Assembly: GCA_964511555.1 (NCBI GenBank)
Contig: CAZEFR010000072.1
Coordinates: 1 to 6,279 of the forward strand
Reading direction: 5' to 3'
Source of the DNA: CAIZGX01 sp964511555
GTDB lineage: Bacteria > Bacteroidota > Bacteroidia > Flavobacteriales_D > Sanyastnellaceae
DNA: 6,279 nt
A model generated the notes under the pieces. It did no database searches and was not told the DNA's origin. It was given only the letters and a program-made list of their open reading frames with translations. Positions 1 to 5,575 of this stretch are shown in pieces; position 1 is the first letter of the stretch, and the number at the start of each line of letters is the position of its first letter. The translations under genes were made by a program, and so were the position numbers.

Positions 1-87
1 CCCTTATATACAGGCATATCTGGCCTTTAGAGGTGGCATAAGCATTTTCAATCGTGATTGATTTGTTGAATTGTTTTGTATATTCGT

Positions 88-580
88 ATGAGTAACAACT
101 CAATAAAACAGGAACTTCATGATGTCCTTTCAGGAAAGATCGAAATTAGGAATGGAAAACCTCTCCAAACAATTGCCTGTTACCTTAGAACAAGCCAGGA
201 AACAAGCGTTATTGCTAAAAACGCGAAGCAGTTCAAAAGGGAAGAAGCGCAGAGATTAAAAGCATTCGCAGTTGATTCATGTTTCTGGATAGATCGAATT
301 GATTTTGAAAATTATGTGAGTGAAGGAGCGGAACAACGGGTTTATGCAGAATTATGTTTCCGAAACAGGTCCAACTAATATGAAACATTTAAATCATTTT
401 TTGGAATTGAACGGATTTGAAAACATTCGAAATCACGATTACATTCACAAAGATTTAGGAATTATACTCGAAGACTTGCATGATGAGAATGTTCTTACAA
501 ACAATGGGGTGCTTTATTTTATTGACACTGTCTTTTATTTAACCCCAGACTTTTGGAAAGCTCAGGGTTTCCTTGAGTGA
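88..580 (+). pseudogene. Broken 'polyvalent protein kinase'-like gene with internal deletion and frameshift
   Basis: Two overlapping reading frames together resemble one protein of a Bacteroidota family annotated as putative polyvalent protein kinase (family recalled from memory). The first frame starts at ATG 88 and ends at 378; it holds the N-terminal helical part (QTIACYLRTS, FWIDRIDFENY) and ends at a glycine-loop-like GAEQRVY. The second frame carries the C-terminal lobe to the stop at 578-580, with LNGFENIRNHDY, the catalytic-loop-like EDLHDENVL and the metal-binding-like LYFIDTVFYL. The N-lobe beta strands and hinge that should lie between them, roughly 60-70 residues, are absent; the join is near 340-350 and also changes frame. 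An in-frame TTG at 76 lies 12 bases upstream of the ATG and is less likely to be the start. The kinase fold cannot form, so I call it a remnant. Intact members are usually found as scattered accessory genes of unknown role. A recently split functional pair is possible but unlikely. Confidence 0.7.
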
Positions 581-613
581 AATAGATTAAGACATTTTTC
601 AGCAACCGATAAA

Positions 614-711
614 CAAATTAAATTAGCATCATGGATAAGGAACTAAAGGAACTACGTTATTAGAAAACCTTCGGTTTTATTCCTATTCCGTAATTCCTAC
701 TTTGTAATTTG
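614..711 (+). repeat. Nested imperfect inverted repeat
   Basis: An outer 7-bp inverted repeat (CAAATTA at 614-620, TAATTTG at 705-711) encloses a 10-nt arm (647-656, AGGAACTACG) that pairs with 689-698 at 9 of 10 positions, and an inner perfect hairpin at 664-678. The arm motif GGAACTA is repeated at 639-645 and ATTCC recurs three times in the right half. The segment lies just after the pseudogene and holds no credible gene. It could be a folded RNA or the remains of a repeat element; I do not recognise a family. Confidence 0.4.
664..678 (+). terminator. Small hairpin, possible weak terminator of the pseudogene
   Basis: AAAACC, loop TTC, GGTTTT forms a perfect 6-bp stem whose right arm ends in four T residues, about 85 bases after the pseudogene stop. 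The stem is AT-rich and short and the T tract is only four long, so termination strength is doubtful. It could equally be one more GAA/TTC-centred mini-palindrome like those downstream. Confidence 0.3.
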
Positions 712-746
712 AACTGCGTTGTTGGAGCTTTCTTTAATTAAGCCAG

Positions 747-813
747 TCGAAGACATTCGCCGAAGGCATTCGTTGAAAACATTCGTCACAGACATGAGTT
801 GCTCCGTAACATG
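747..813 (+). repeat. Mini-palindrome array A (linker CATTCG)
   Basis: Five short palindromes alternate with a constant hexamer. The palindromes are TCGAAGA (747-753), CCGAAGG (760-766), TTGAAAA (773-779), TCACAGA (786-792) and TTGCTCCGTAA (799-809, one G-T pair). The linkers are CATTCG at 754, 767 and 780, CATGAG at 793, and CATG at 810. The first four units have a strict 13-nt period. Each linker begins with C and ends with G, so it adds one closing base pair to the stems on either side. Palindrome sequences differ while pairing is kept. No gene overlaps it. Confidence 0.85.
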
Positions 814-843
814 TTTCCCTTTTCTTAACTTCTCTTACCTTTA
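814..843 (+). promoter_or_regulatory. Candidate upstream promoter P1 (Bacteroidota type)
   Basis: TTTC at 814-817, then 18 bases, then TACCTTTA at 836-843 resembles the Bacteroidota consensus TTTG, spacer of about 19, TAnnTTTG, with one mismatch in each box. It sits between arrays A and B. If it is used, the transcript would carry arrays B and C as a structured leader of roughly 210 nt before the Wza-like gene. The C/T-rich lead-in is similar to that of the second candidate promoter at 1012-1042. Confidence 0.35.
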
Positions 844-844
844 G

Positions 845-947
845 TCAAGACTCTCGTCGAAGACCCTCGTTGCTTGCAACCCTCGTCCATAGGACCCTCG
901 CGAAGCAATTCGCCTTCGCAACGCCAATTGCCCTCGCAACGCCATTG
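845..947 (+). repeat. Mini-palindrome array B (linker CCCTCG)
   Basis: Seven palindromes alternate with CCCTCG-type linkers. The palindromes are TCAAGA (845), TCGAAGA (857), TTGCTTGCAA (870), TCCATAGGA (886), CGAAGCAATTCG (901), CAACGCCAATTG (919) and CAACGCCATTG (937). The linkers are CTCTCG (851), CCCTCG (864, 880, 895), CCTTCG (913) and CCCTCG (931). The unit at 901-912 is a perfect 4-bp stem with a GCAA loop. The last two units read with a C-A mismatch on this strand but a G-T pair on the other, and share the direct repeat TCGCAACGCCA (916-926 and 934-944). The reverse complement of this array closely resembles array D at the other end of the gene cluster. Confidence 0.85.
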
Positions 948-1007
948 ATCCGAAGGATTGATCATCGAAGATGATTGATCTGAAAGATTTATCACGAAGT
1001 GATTTTC
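944..1007 (+). repeat. Mini-palindrome array C (linker ATTGAT)
   Basis: Four palindromes, all with a central GAA, alternate with an ATTGAT-type linker: CCGAAGG (950-956), CATCGAAGATG (963-973), CTGAAAG (980-986) and CACGAAGTG (993-1001). The linkers are ATTGAT at 944, 957 and 974, ATTTAT at 987 and ATTTTC at 1002. Stem length runs from 2 to 4 bp plus the A-T pair supplied by the linker ends. The array starts inside the last unit of array B and ends about 5 bases before the proximal candidate promoter. Confidence 0.85.
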
Positions 1008-1011
1008 CCCC

Positions 1012-1042
1012 TTTCTTTTCTCCAAGAAATTCCCTACCTTCG
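1012..1042 (+). promoter_or_regulatory. Candidate promoter P2 for the polysaccharide operon
   Basis: TTTC at 1012-1015, a 19-base spacer and TACCTTCG at 1035-1042 fit the Bacteroidota TTTG / TAnnTTTG pattern with one mismatch in each box. A start site about 7 bases downstream would leave a leader of some 15 nt before the ATG at 1065, a common arrangement in this phylum. It is the better placed of the two candidates. Confidence 0.45.
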
Positions 1043-1064
1043 CAGCTTACATAAACAGGAAAAT

Positions 1065-1841
1065 ATGCGGATTCGCCTCCTTTTTTATACACTCTGTGTC
1101 CTAATTCTTGCCTCTTGTGCTTCTCCTGAAGATTTTTACTACCTCAGAAATGCTGGCAATGAAAAAATTGCCAGAAATTCAGCAGATACTTTAACAAGTA
1201 ATCCAATGATTCAACCGGGAGATCAGTTGAGTATTGTGGTTACTTCTTCAAGTCCGGAACTTACCATGCTTCTGAACACAAATAACTTGGGAGGTGTTCA
1301 GCAAGTAAATCAAAGTTTTGTCTCCGTTACAGCAGGTTACTATGTTGCTAATAATGAAACCATAGAATTCCCTAAATTAGGAGAAATTAGCACAAGGAAT
1401 AAGACTTTCAGTGAATTAGAAAGAATAATCAAAATGGGACTTTCTGACTATGTCAAGGATGTTTCGGTTACTATTCGCAGGACTAATTTCAGAGTTACCA
1501 TTTTAGGTGAAGTCGCTCGACCGGGAATGTACAATATTCCTTATGACCGAATGAATATTCTTCAAGCCATAGGAAATGCCGGTGACTTAACCATTTTTGG
1601 GAAACGTGACAATATTCTCTTGGTGCGTGAAACGACTCAGGGAAAAGAGACAGTGCGTCTTAGCCTTTACGATAAAGAATTACTTAACTCGCCATATTAT
1701 TATCTGAAAAGTGGCGATATTGTTTATATAGAACCAAACAGAACAAGAGTAAATACCAACACTACGTTTTTTCAAGTGTGGCCCACCATCATCAGTTCTG
1801 TTTCGGTGTTATTAGTTATCGTTAACCAAATTGTCAAATAG
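1065..1841 (+). CDS. wza: Polysaccharide export outer-membrane lipoprotein (Wza-like)
   Basis: This 258-residue protein should form the outer-membrane part of the polysaccharide export channel. It begins with a lipoprotein signal peptide ending in the lipobox LASC, with lipidated Cys18 followed by ASPED. A Poly_export (PES) domain starts near residue 47 (PMIQPGDQLSIVV) and runs to about 135. An SLBB beta-grasp domain follows at about 142-190 (FRVTILGEVARPGMYNI, LQAIGNAGDL). A hydrophobic C-terminal segment at about 233-258 probably spans the outer membrane. It is shorter than E. coli Wza, with one SLBB domain, as is usual in Bacteroidota. An in-frame GTG at 999 would add 22 residues, place the candidate promoter inside the gene and bury the signal peptide, so I start at ATG 1065, preceded by AGGA at 1057-1060. 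The next gene begins 4 bases after the stop, so the two are surely co-transcribed. Confidence 0.92.
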   Translation: MRIRLLFYTLCVLILASCASPEDFYYLRNAGNEKIARNSADTLTSNPMIQPGDQLSIVVTSSSPELTMLLNTNNLGGVQQVNQSFVSVTAGYYVANNETIEFPKLGEISTRNKTFSELERIIKMGLSDYVKDVSVTIRRTNFRVTILGEVARPGMYNIPYDRMNILQAIGNAGDLTIFGKRDNILLVRETTQGKETVRLSLYDKELLNSPYYYLKSGDIVYIEPNRTRVNTNTTFFQVWPTIISSVSVLLVIVNQIVK

Positions 1842-1845
1842 CGCT

Positions 1846-4248
1846 ATGGTTGAAAATGAATTTCAAGCGCAAGAGCGCGAGGTGAATTTGGTTAATGAAA
1901 TAAAAGAAACCGTTCTAGCTTTTTGGCCACTTTTTGTAGTTGGTCTTGCTATTGCTTTCACCGGTGCATTTTTGTACCTGCGTTATACCATACCAACTTA
2001 CCAAGCCTCTGCAAAGGTTTTGGTTAAAGACGATTCGAAAACTGGTTTTGGAGGAGCTGCAAAAAATGTTGTTTCCCAACTCGATTTGTTTGGTACAAAA
2101 TCGAATGTCGACAATGAAATTGAAATAATCAAATCTCGTCCTATACTTCGCGAAGCGGCTATACTTGCGAAATCTCAAATTAAAATATTCAGTAACGGAA
2201 AAATTTTAGATTTCATTCAATCGGATTTCCCTATTGCGTTTATCCCTGTTTTGCCGGATAGTTTAAAGGCTTCGTCGCACGATCTTATGGTTTCAAACGG
2301 AAAAATGACCATAGATGGAAATGAATATGCATTAATGGACTCATCATTGATTGATTTAAACATTAATTCCCCTTTAATGCTTCAAATAGATGAGAAGAAT
2401 CTGGGCAAGATAGAAGGACAGAAATTTACGTTTACTACGAATACGCTTGAGAACGAAGTTGCGGCTATTTCAGGCTCTTTATCTGTTGCAGAGCAGAGTA
2501 AGGACGCTACGGTTATTGGAGTTACCTTGTCTTATCAGAATCCGAAATGGGCCGAACGCATTCTCGATGCAATTTTAAGGTCCTATACCGAAGCCAATGT
2601 GAAAGATAAACGGTTAACAGCTCAATACACCTTAGAGTTCATTGAAGATCGCTTGGGATTGGTTACCCAAGAACTCGATTCAGTAGAAAAGCGCATTGAA
2701 GAATACAAAACCACCAATCAGATATTCAATTTAAGCGCGCAAGGAGAGTATTTTTTAGAGTCCGTGCAAGCGCAAGATGTTGAAATCAATAAAATAAACA
2801 TTCAACTTGGAGCATTGGCCGAGGTAGAGGCCTACATCAAGGGTAATCGCCTAAGTGGCACTTTCCCCTCGCTATTGGGTATCTCAGACCCGTTGCTTAC
2901 CAGTTTGTTAACCAAATTGTACGAGGCTGAAAGTTTATACAATCGTCGAAAGGTAATGGTTGGCGATAAGGATCCTGAATTGTTAAACCTTCAAAATGAA
3001 GTGGAAAAATTGAGATTTGGAATCAGCACTGCAGTTGGAAATGTACGTTTGAACCTCCAATCTGCTATACGTCCACTCGAACAAGAAGTGAGTGCCCGCT
3101 TATCTGAACTTTCAACGCTACCTTCCAAAGAACGCGCTTTGTTAGACATTAGCCGTCAACAAACCATAAAGAATTCCATCTACACCTTTTTGCTTCAGAA
3201 GCGAGAGGAGTCGGCCATTTCATTTGCATCTACATTATCAGACATACGCATTATTGAACCTGCAAAGGGGTACAGCAATCCAATAAGTCCGAAACGCTCA
3301 ATTATATGGTTAGCAGCATTTGTTTTAGGATTGGCAATCCCAGCAGGTTTGATAGTACTAAAGGAAAGATTGAACTCGAAGATATTGTTTCGTAGCGACA
3401 TTGAAAAGTTGGTCTCCATTCCCATTATTGGAGAAATTTTTCAAACGAAGCTGACCGAAACCGATCTTATTTTCGTTGAGAATTCGCGCTCGGTAATGGC
3501 TGAAAGCATTCGCTCGGTTCGGACGAAATTACCGTTTTATTTTAACCGCGAAGATCAAAAAGTGTTATTGGTGTCTTCCTCTGTTCCAGGTGAAGGGAAA
3601 TCTTTCTTGGCTTCGAATCTCGGTTTGTCCATTGCTATGATGGGCAAGAAAACGCTCATTATTGGTGGCGATATGCGTAAACCGAAGTTGCACAAGACCT
3701 TCAGTATTTCCAATGCCATTGGCTTGTCTACCTACCTCATTGGTAAATGCTCGGTTGAAGAAACCTTTGTAGAAACCGAGCACGAGAATTTATTTGTTCT
3801 TCCTTCCGGTCCTATTCCTCCGAACCCATCGGAACTGTTGGTTCAAGACCGTTGGCCGAAATTAATGGAAGAATTGAAAATTCATTTCGATTTCATTATT
3901 CTAGATACTCCACCCCTCGGTCTCATTAGCGATGCGGAAATGATGGCCAAGCAAGCCGACTTATCTCTCTTCGTTGTGCGTCACGACCACAGCCCAAAAG
4001 AAGCGGTGAAAAAGGTATTAGGAACCCAAGATTTCTCTAACCGTTTCCCTCGCACCGTATTGGTGTTTAACGGATTGAAACAACGCGGTATAGGATACTA
4101 CGGATACGGATACGGATACGGATACGGATACGGATACGGATACGGATACGGAGGATATAGCTACGGTGGGTATGCTTATGGCTCTGAAGCAAAGCGCACT
4201 CCGTTGCTGAAAAGATTGAAGAAACGATTAAAGAAGGTGTTTAAATGA
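1846..4248 (+). CDS. wzc: Polysaccharide co-polymerase / tyrosine autokinase (Wzc-like BY-kinase)
   Basis: An 800-residue inner-membrane protein that would control chain length and export by cycles of tyrosine autophosphorylation, partnered with the Wza-like lipoprotein. Order of domains: Wzz domain with a membrane helix at about 23-45, a long periplasmic helical region, a GNVR segment near 400-480, a second membrane helix at about 485-508 after a proline-containing NPISPKRS, then the cytoplasmic BY-kinase. The kinase has Walker A PGEGKS (582-586 covers GEGKS), Walker A-prime IIGGDMRKP (Asp609) and Walker B IILDTPP (Asp687). The first Asp usual in Walker A-prime is Gly here; I recall this from other Bacteroidota kinases. 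The C-terminus holds 14 tyrosines in a Gly-Tyr tail (from about 748) followed by a basic end rich in Lys and Arg. A TTG at 1831 would add 5 residues and overlap the previous gene; I prefer ATG 1846, 4 bases after that gene's stop. A phosphatase partner is not seen here. Confidence 0.93.
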   Translation: MVENEFQAQEREVNLVNEIKETVLAFWPLFVVGLAIAFTGAFLYLRYTIPTYQASAKVLVKDDSKTGFGGAAKNVVSQLDLFGTKSNVDNEIEIIKSRPILREAAILAKSQIKIFSNGKILDFIQSDFPIAFIPVLPDSLKASSHDLMVSNGKMTIDGNEYALMDSSLIDLNINSPLMLQIDEKNLGKIEGQKFTFTTNTLENEVAAISGSLSVAEQSKDATVIGVTLSYQNPKWAERILDAILRSYTEANVKDKRLTAQYTLEFIEDRLGLVTQELDSVEKRIEEYKTTNQIFNLSAQGEYFLESVQAQDVEINKINIQLGALAEVEAYIKGNRLSGTFPSLLGISDPLLTSLLTKLYEAESLYNRRKVMVGDKDPELLNLQNEVEKLRFGISTAVGNVRLNLQSAIRPLEQEVSARLSELSTLPSKERALLDISRQQTIKNSIYTFLLQKREESAISFASTLSDIRIIEPAKGYSNPISPKRSIIWLAAFVLGLAIPAGLIVLKERLNSKILFRSDIEKLVSIPIIGEIFQTKLTETDLIFVENSRSVMAESIRSVRTKLPFYFNREDQKVLLVSSSVPGEGKSFLASNLGLSIAMMGKKTLIIGGDMRKPKLHKTFSISNAIGLSTYLIGKCSVEETFVETEHENLFVLPSGPIPPNPSELLVQDRWPKLMEELKIHFDFIILDTPPLGLISDAEMMAKQADLSLFVVRHDHSPKEAVKKVLGTQDFSNRFPRTVLVFNGLKQRGIGYYGYGYGYGYGYGYGYGYGGYSYGGYAYGSEAKRTPLLKRLKKRLKKVFK
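4102..4149 (+). repeat. Eight perfect GGATAC hexamers encoding the Gly-Tyr tail
   Basis: Eight uninterrupted copies of GGATAC encode eight Gly-Tyr pairs (residues 753-768) in the tyrosine-rich tail of the kinase. Nearby Gly and Tyr codons are mixed (GGT, TAT), so the exact repetition suggests recent expansion by strand slippage. Copy-number change would add or remove phosphorylatable tyrosines two residues at a time and never shift the frame. Confidence 0.95.
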
Positions 4249-4258
4249 TTGGATGAAT

Positions 4259-4356
4259 ATTGCAAAGCAATGTAAATTGAAGTAAACGCCGAGTTGCCTC
4301 GTAAAAACAAGACCAATTACCCCGAAGGGATTTACTTCAATTTATTCCGAAGGAAT
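4259..4356 (+). repeat. Structured intergenic element, copy 1 (72-nt core, cloverleaf-like)
   Basis: The core is 4273-4344: TAAATTGAAGTAAA at 4273-4286 is perfectly inverted at 4331-4344. Between the arms lie a stem CGAG/CTCG with TTGC loop (4290-4301), a weak TAA/TTA-closed segment (4302-4319) and CCC-GAA-GGG (4321-4329). The core is flanked by two more perfect palindromes, ATTGC-AAA-GCAAT (4259-4271) and ATTCC-GAA-GGAAT (4344-4356). It fills most of the 141-base gap before gmd. A second copy of the same core length lies after gmd. No family recognised. Processing, pausing, attenuation or a mobile repeat are all possible. Confidence 0.8.
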
Positions 4357-4370
4357 TTAAAAAAGGAAAA

Positions 4371-4377
4371 GAAGGAG
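4371..4377 (+). promoter_or_regulatory. gmd: Purine-rich ribosome binding site supporting the gmd start
   Basis: GAAGGAG lies 12 bases before ATG 4390. It is the only Shine-Dalgarno-like sequence near a start in this window. Together with the Rossmann motif at residue 11, it favours ATG 4390 over an in-frame GTG at 4294, which lies inside the intergenic repeat. Confidence 0.5.
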
Positions 4378-4389
4378 ATAATAAAAGAG

Positions 4390-5463
4390 ATGAATATTCA
4401 AAGAATAGCTCTCATAACAGGAATAACCGGCCAGGACGGATCGTTCTTGGCGGAGCTGTTGCTTGAAAAGGGCTATGCTGTTCACGGTATTATTCGTCGT
4501 GCTTCATCTTTTAACACACACCGCATAGAGCATCTGTATTTCTCCGAATGGATAAAAGACGTCCATTTGGAAAAGAAAGTGCAACTGCATTACGGAGATA
4601 TAACTGATTCTACTTCGCTCATCCGCATTATTCAGGAAGTAAAGCCAACGGAAATTTACAATCTCGCGGCTCAAAGCCACGTCAAGGTATCGTTTGAAGT
4701 TCCCGAGTACACAGCAGATGTCGATGCCTTTGGAACCTTACGCATTTTAGAGGCTGTTCGTATTTTAGGTATGGAGCAGTCGTGTAGAATTTATCAAGCC
4801 TCTTCCAGTGAATTGTATGGTAAAGTAGTTGAAATTCCGCAATCGGAAACCACACCGTTTTATCCACGATCACCTTACGGCGTAGCGAAGCAATACGCAT
4901 TTTGGATAACCAAGAATTATCGTGAAGCATACGGCATGTTTGCGGTGAACGGCATCTTGTTCAACCACGAAAGTGAACGTCGCGGAGAAACCTTCGTGAC
5001 CCGAAAAATAACCTTGGCCGCTGCACGCATAGCCAAAGGACTTCAGACAAAATTATACTTAGGAAACCTCAGCGCACAGCGCGATTGGGGATACGCGAAA
5101 GATTATGTGGAATGCATGTGGCTCATGTTGCAGCACGAAACTCCAGAAGACTTTGTTATTGCAACCGGAGAAATGCACACGGTGCGTCATTTTTGCACCT
5201 TGGCCTTCCGCGAAGCAGGAATAGAATTGAAGTGGGAAGGAGAAGGCGTGAACGAAAGAGGCGTGAATGTTAACACAAACGAAACATTGGTTGAAGTAGA
5301 CCCCAAGTATTTTCGTCCAGCAGAAGTAGACCAACTATTGGGCAATCCGGCCAAAGCGAAATTGCTCCTCGGTTGGAATCCGAACAGAACGTCGCTTCAA
5401 CAATTGGTTAGTATAATGGTTAAAAATGACATTGAATTGATAGAGAAGGAGAGTAGGATGTAA
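4390..5463 (+). CDS. gmd: GDP-mannose 4,6-dehydratase
   Basis: A cytosolic short-chain dehydrogenase/reductase of 357 residues that converts GDP-D-mannose to GDP-4-keto-6-deoxy-D-mannose (EC 4.2.1.47), the entry to GDP-fucose, GDP-colitose, GDP-rhamnose and GDP-perosamine. It has the dinucleotide-binding loop GITGQDGS (11-18), the RRASSFNTHRIEHLY segment typical of the family, the GDIT motif, YNLAAQSHV, the catalytic SSSELYG (Ser139 in place of the usual Thr, Glu141), the pair Tyr163-xxx-Lys167 in SPYGVAKQY, NHESERRGETFVTRKI and RDWGYAKDYV. Length matches the family. Nothing looks damaged. The downstream enzyme, such as a GDP-fucose synthase or a reductase, is not in the window, so the final sugar cannot be stated. 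It is co-directional with its neighbours, but gaps of 141 and 112 bases filled by structured repeats separate it from them. Confidence 0.96.
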   Translation: MNIQRIALITGITGQDGSFLAELLLEKGYAVHGIIRRASSFNTHRIEHLYFSEWIKDVHLEKKVQLHYGDITDSTSLIRIIQEVKPTEIYNLAAQSHVKVSFEVPEYTADVDAFGTLRILEAVRILGMEQSCRIYQASSSELYGKVVEIPQSETTPFYPRSPYGVAKQYAFWITKNYREAYGMFAVNGILFNHESERRGETFVTRKITLAAARIAKGLQTKLYLGNLSAQRDWGYAKDYVECMWLMLQHETPEDFVIATGEMHTVRHFCTLAFREAGIELKWEGEGVNERGVNVNTNETLVEVDPKYFRPAEVDQLLGNPAKAKLLLGWNPNRTSLQQLVSIMVKNDIELIEKESRM

Positions 5464-5475
5464 ATCGCTGCACGG

Positions 5476-5561
5476 TAAATTGAAGTAAATACGGCTTCGC
5501 CGTGTAAGGGCAACACCACTTACCCCGTAGGGACTTACTTTAGTTTACACAACGAAGTTGT
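5476..5561 (+). repeat. Structured intergenic element, copy 2 (72-nt core, cloverleaf-like)
   Basis: The core 5476-5547 has the same length as copy 1 and aligns without gaps, with about 55 of 72 bases identical. The left arm TAAATTGAAGTAAA (5476-5489) is unchanged. The right arm (5534-5547) differs at three positions; two of them (T5541, G5543) turn standard pairs into G-U pairs with G5482 and T5480, and the innermost pair is lost. The first inner stem is ACGGC-TTC-GCCGT (5491-5503), different in sequence from copy 1 but in the same slot. Next come GTAAG/CTTAC and CCC-CGTA-GGG. A GAA-centred palindrome, ACAAC-GAA-GTTGT (5549-5561), follows, as in copy 1. It fills most of the 112-base gap before the NusG-like gene. 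Confidence 0.8.
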
Positions 5562-5575
5562 ATTATTGAAATGAA

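Noticed and set aside
1..87. Minus-strand frame without stops running off the left edge (reads ...KSITIENAYATSKGQICLYIR)
   Set aside because: About 29 codons with protein-like composition, but no start visible, no family recognised and the frame continues over the pseudogene; could be the end or middle of a neighbour but cannot be supported.
631..663. Ten-codon frame MDKELKELRY directly before the 664-678 hairpin, like a leader peptide with attenuator
   Set aside because: No ribosome binding site, no run of regulatory codons, and no gene close downstream for it to control.
999..1064. GTG extension of the Wza-like gene
   Set aside because: It would begin inside array C, contain the candidate promoter and place 22 residues before a good lipoprotein signal peptide.
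825..1092. Two minus-strand open frames of 66 and 83 codons upstream of the Wza-like gene
   Set aside because: They read through arrays B and C and have repetitive composition (for example RCEG repeated); no family resemblance and they oppose the operon promoter.
4294..4389. GTG extension of gmd by 32 residues
   Set aside because: It lies in the structured element; the family starts just before the GITGQDG loop, and a ribosome binding site precedes ATG 4390.
4273..5547. tRNA or CRISPR interpretation of the 72-nt elements
   Set aside because: Length and cloverleaf form suggest tRNA, but the outer stem is 14 bp and no T-loop or anticodon arm consensus is present; two dispersed copies without spacers do not make a CRISPR array.
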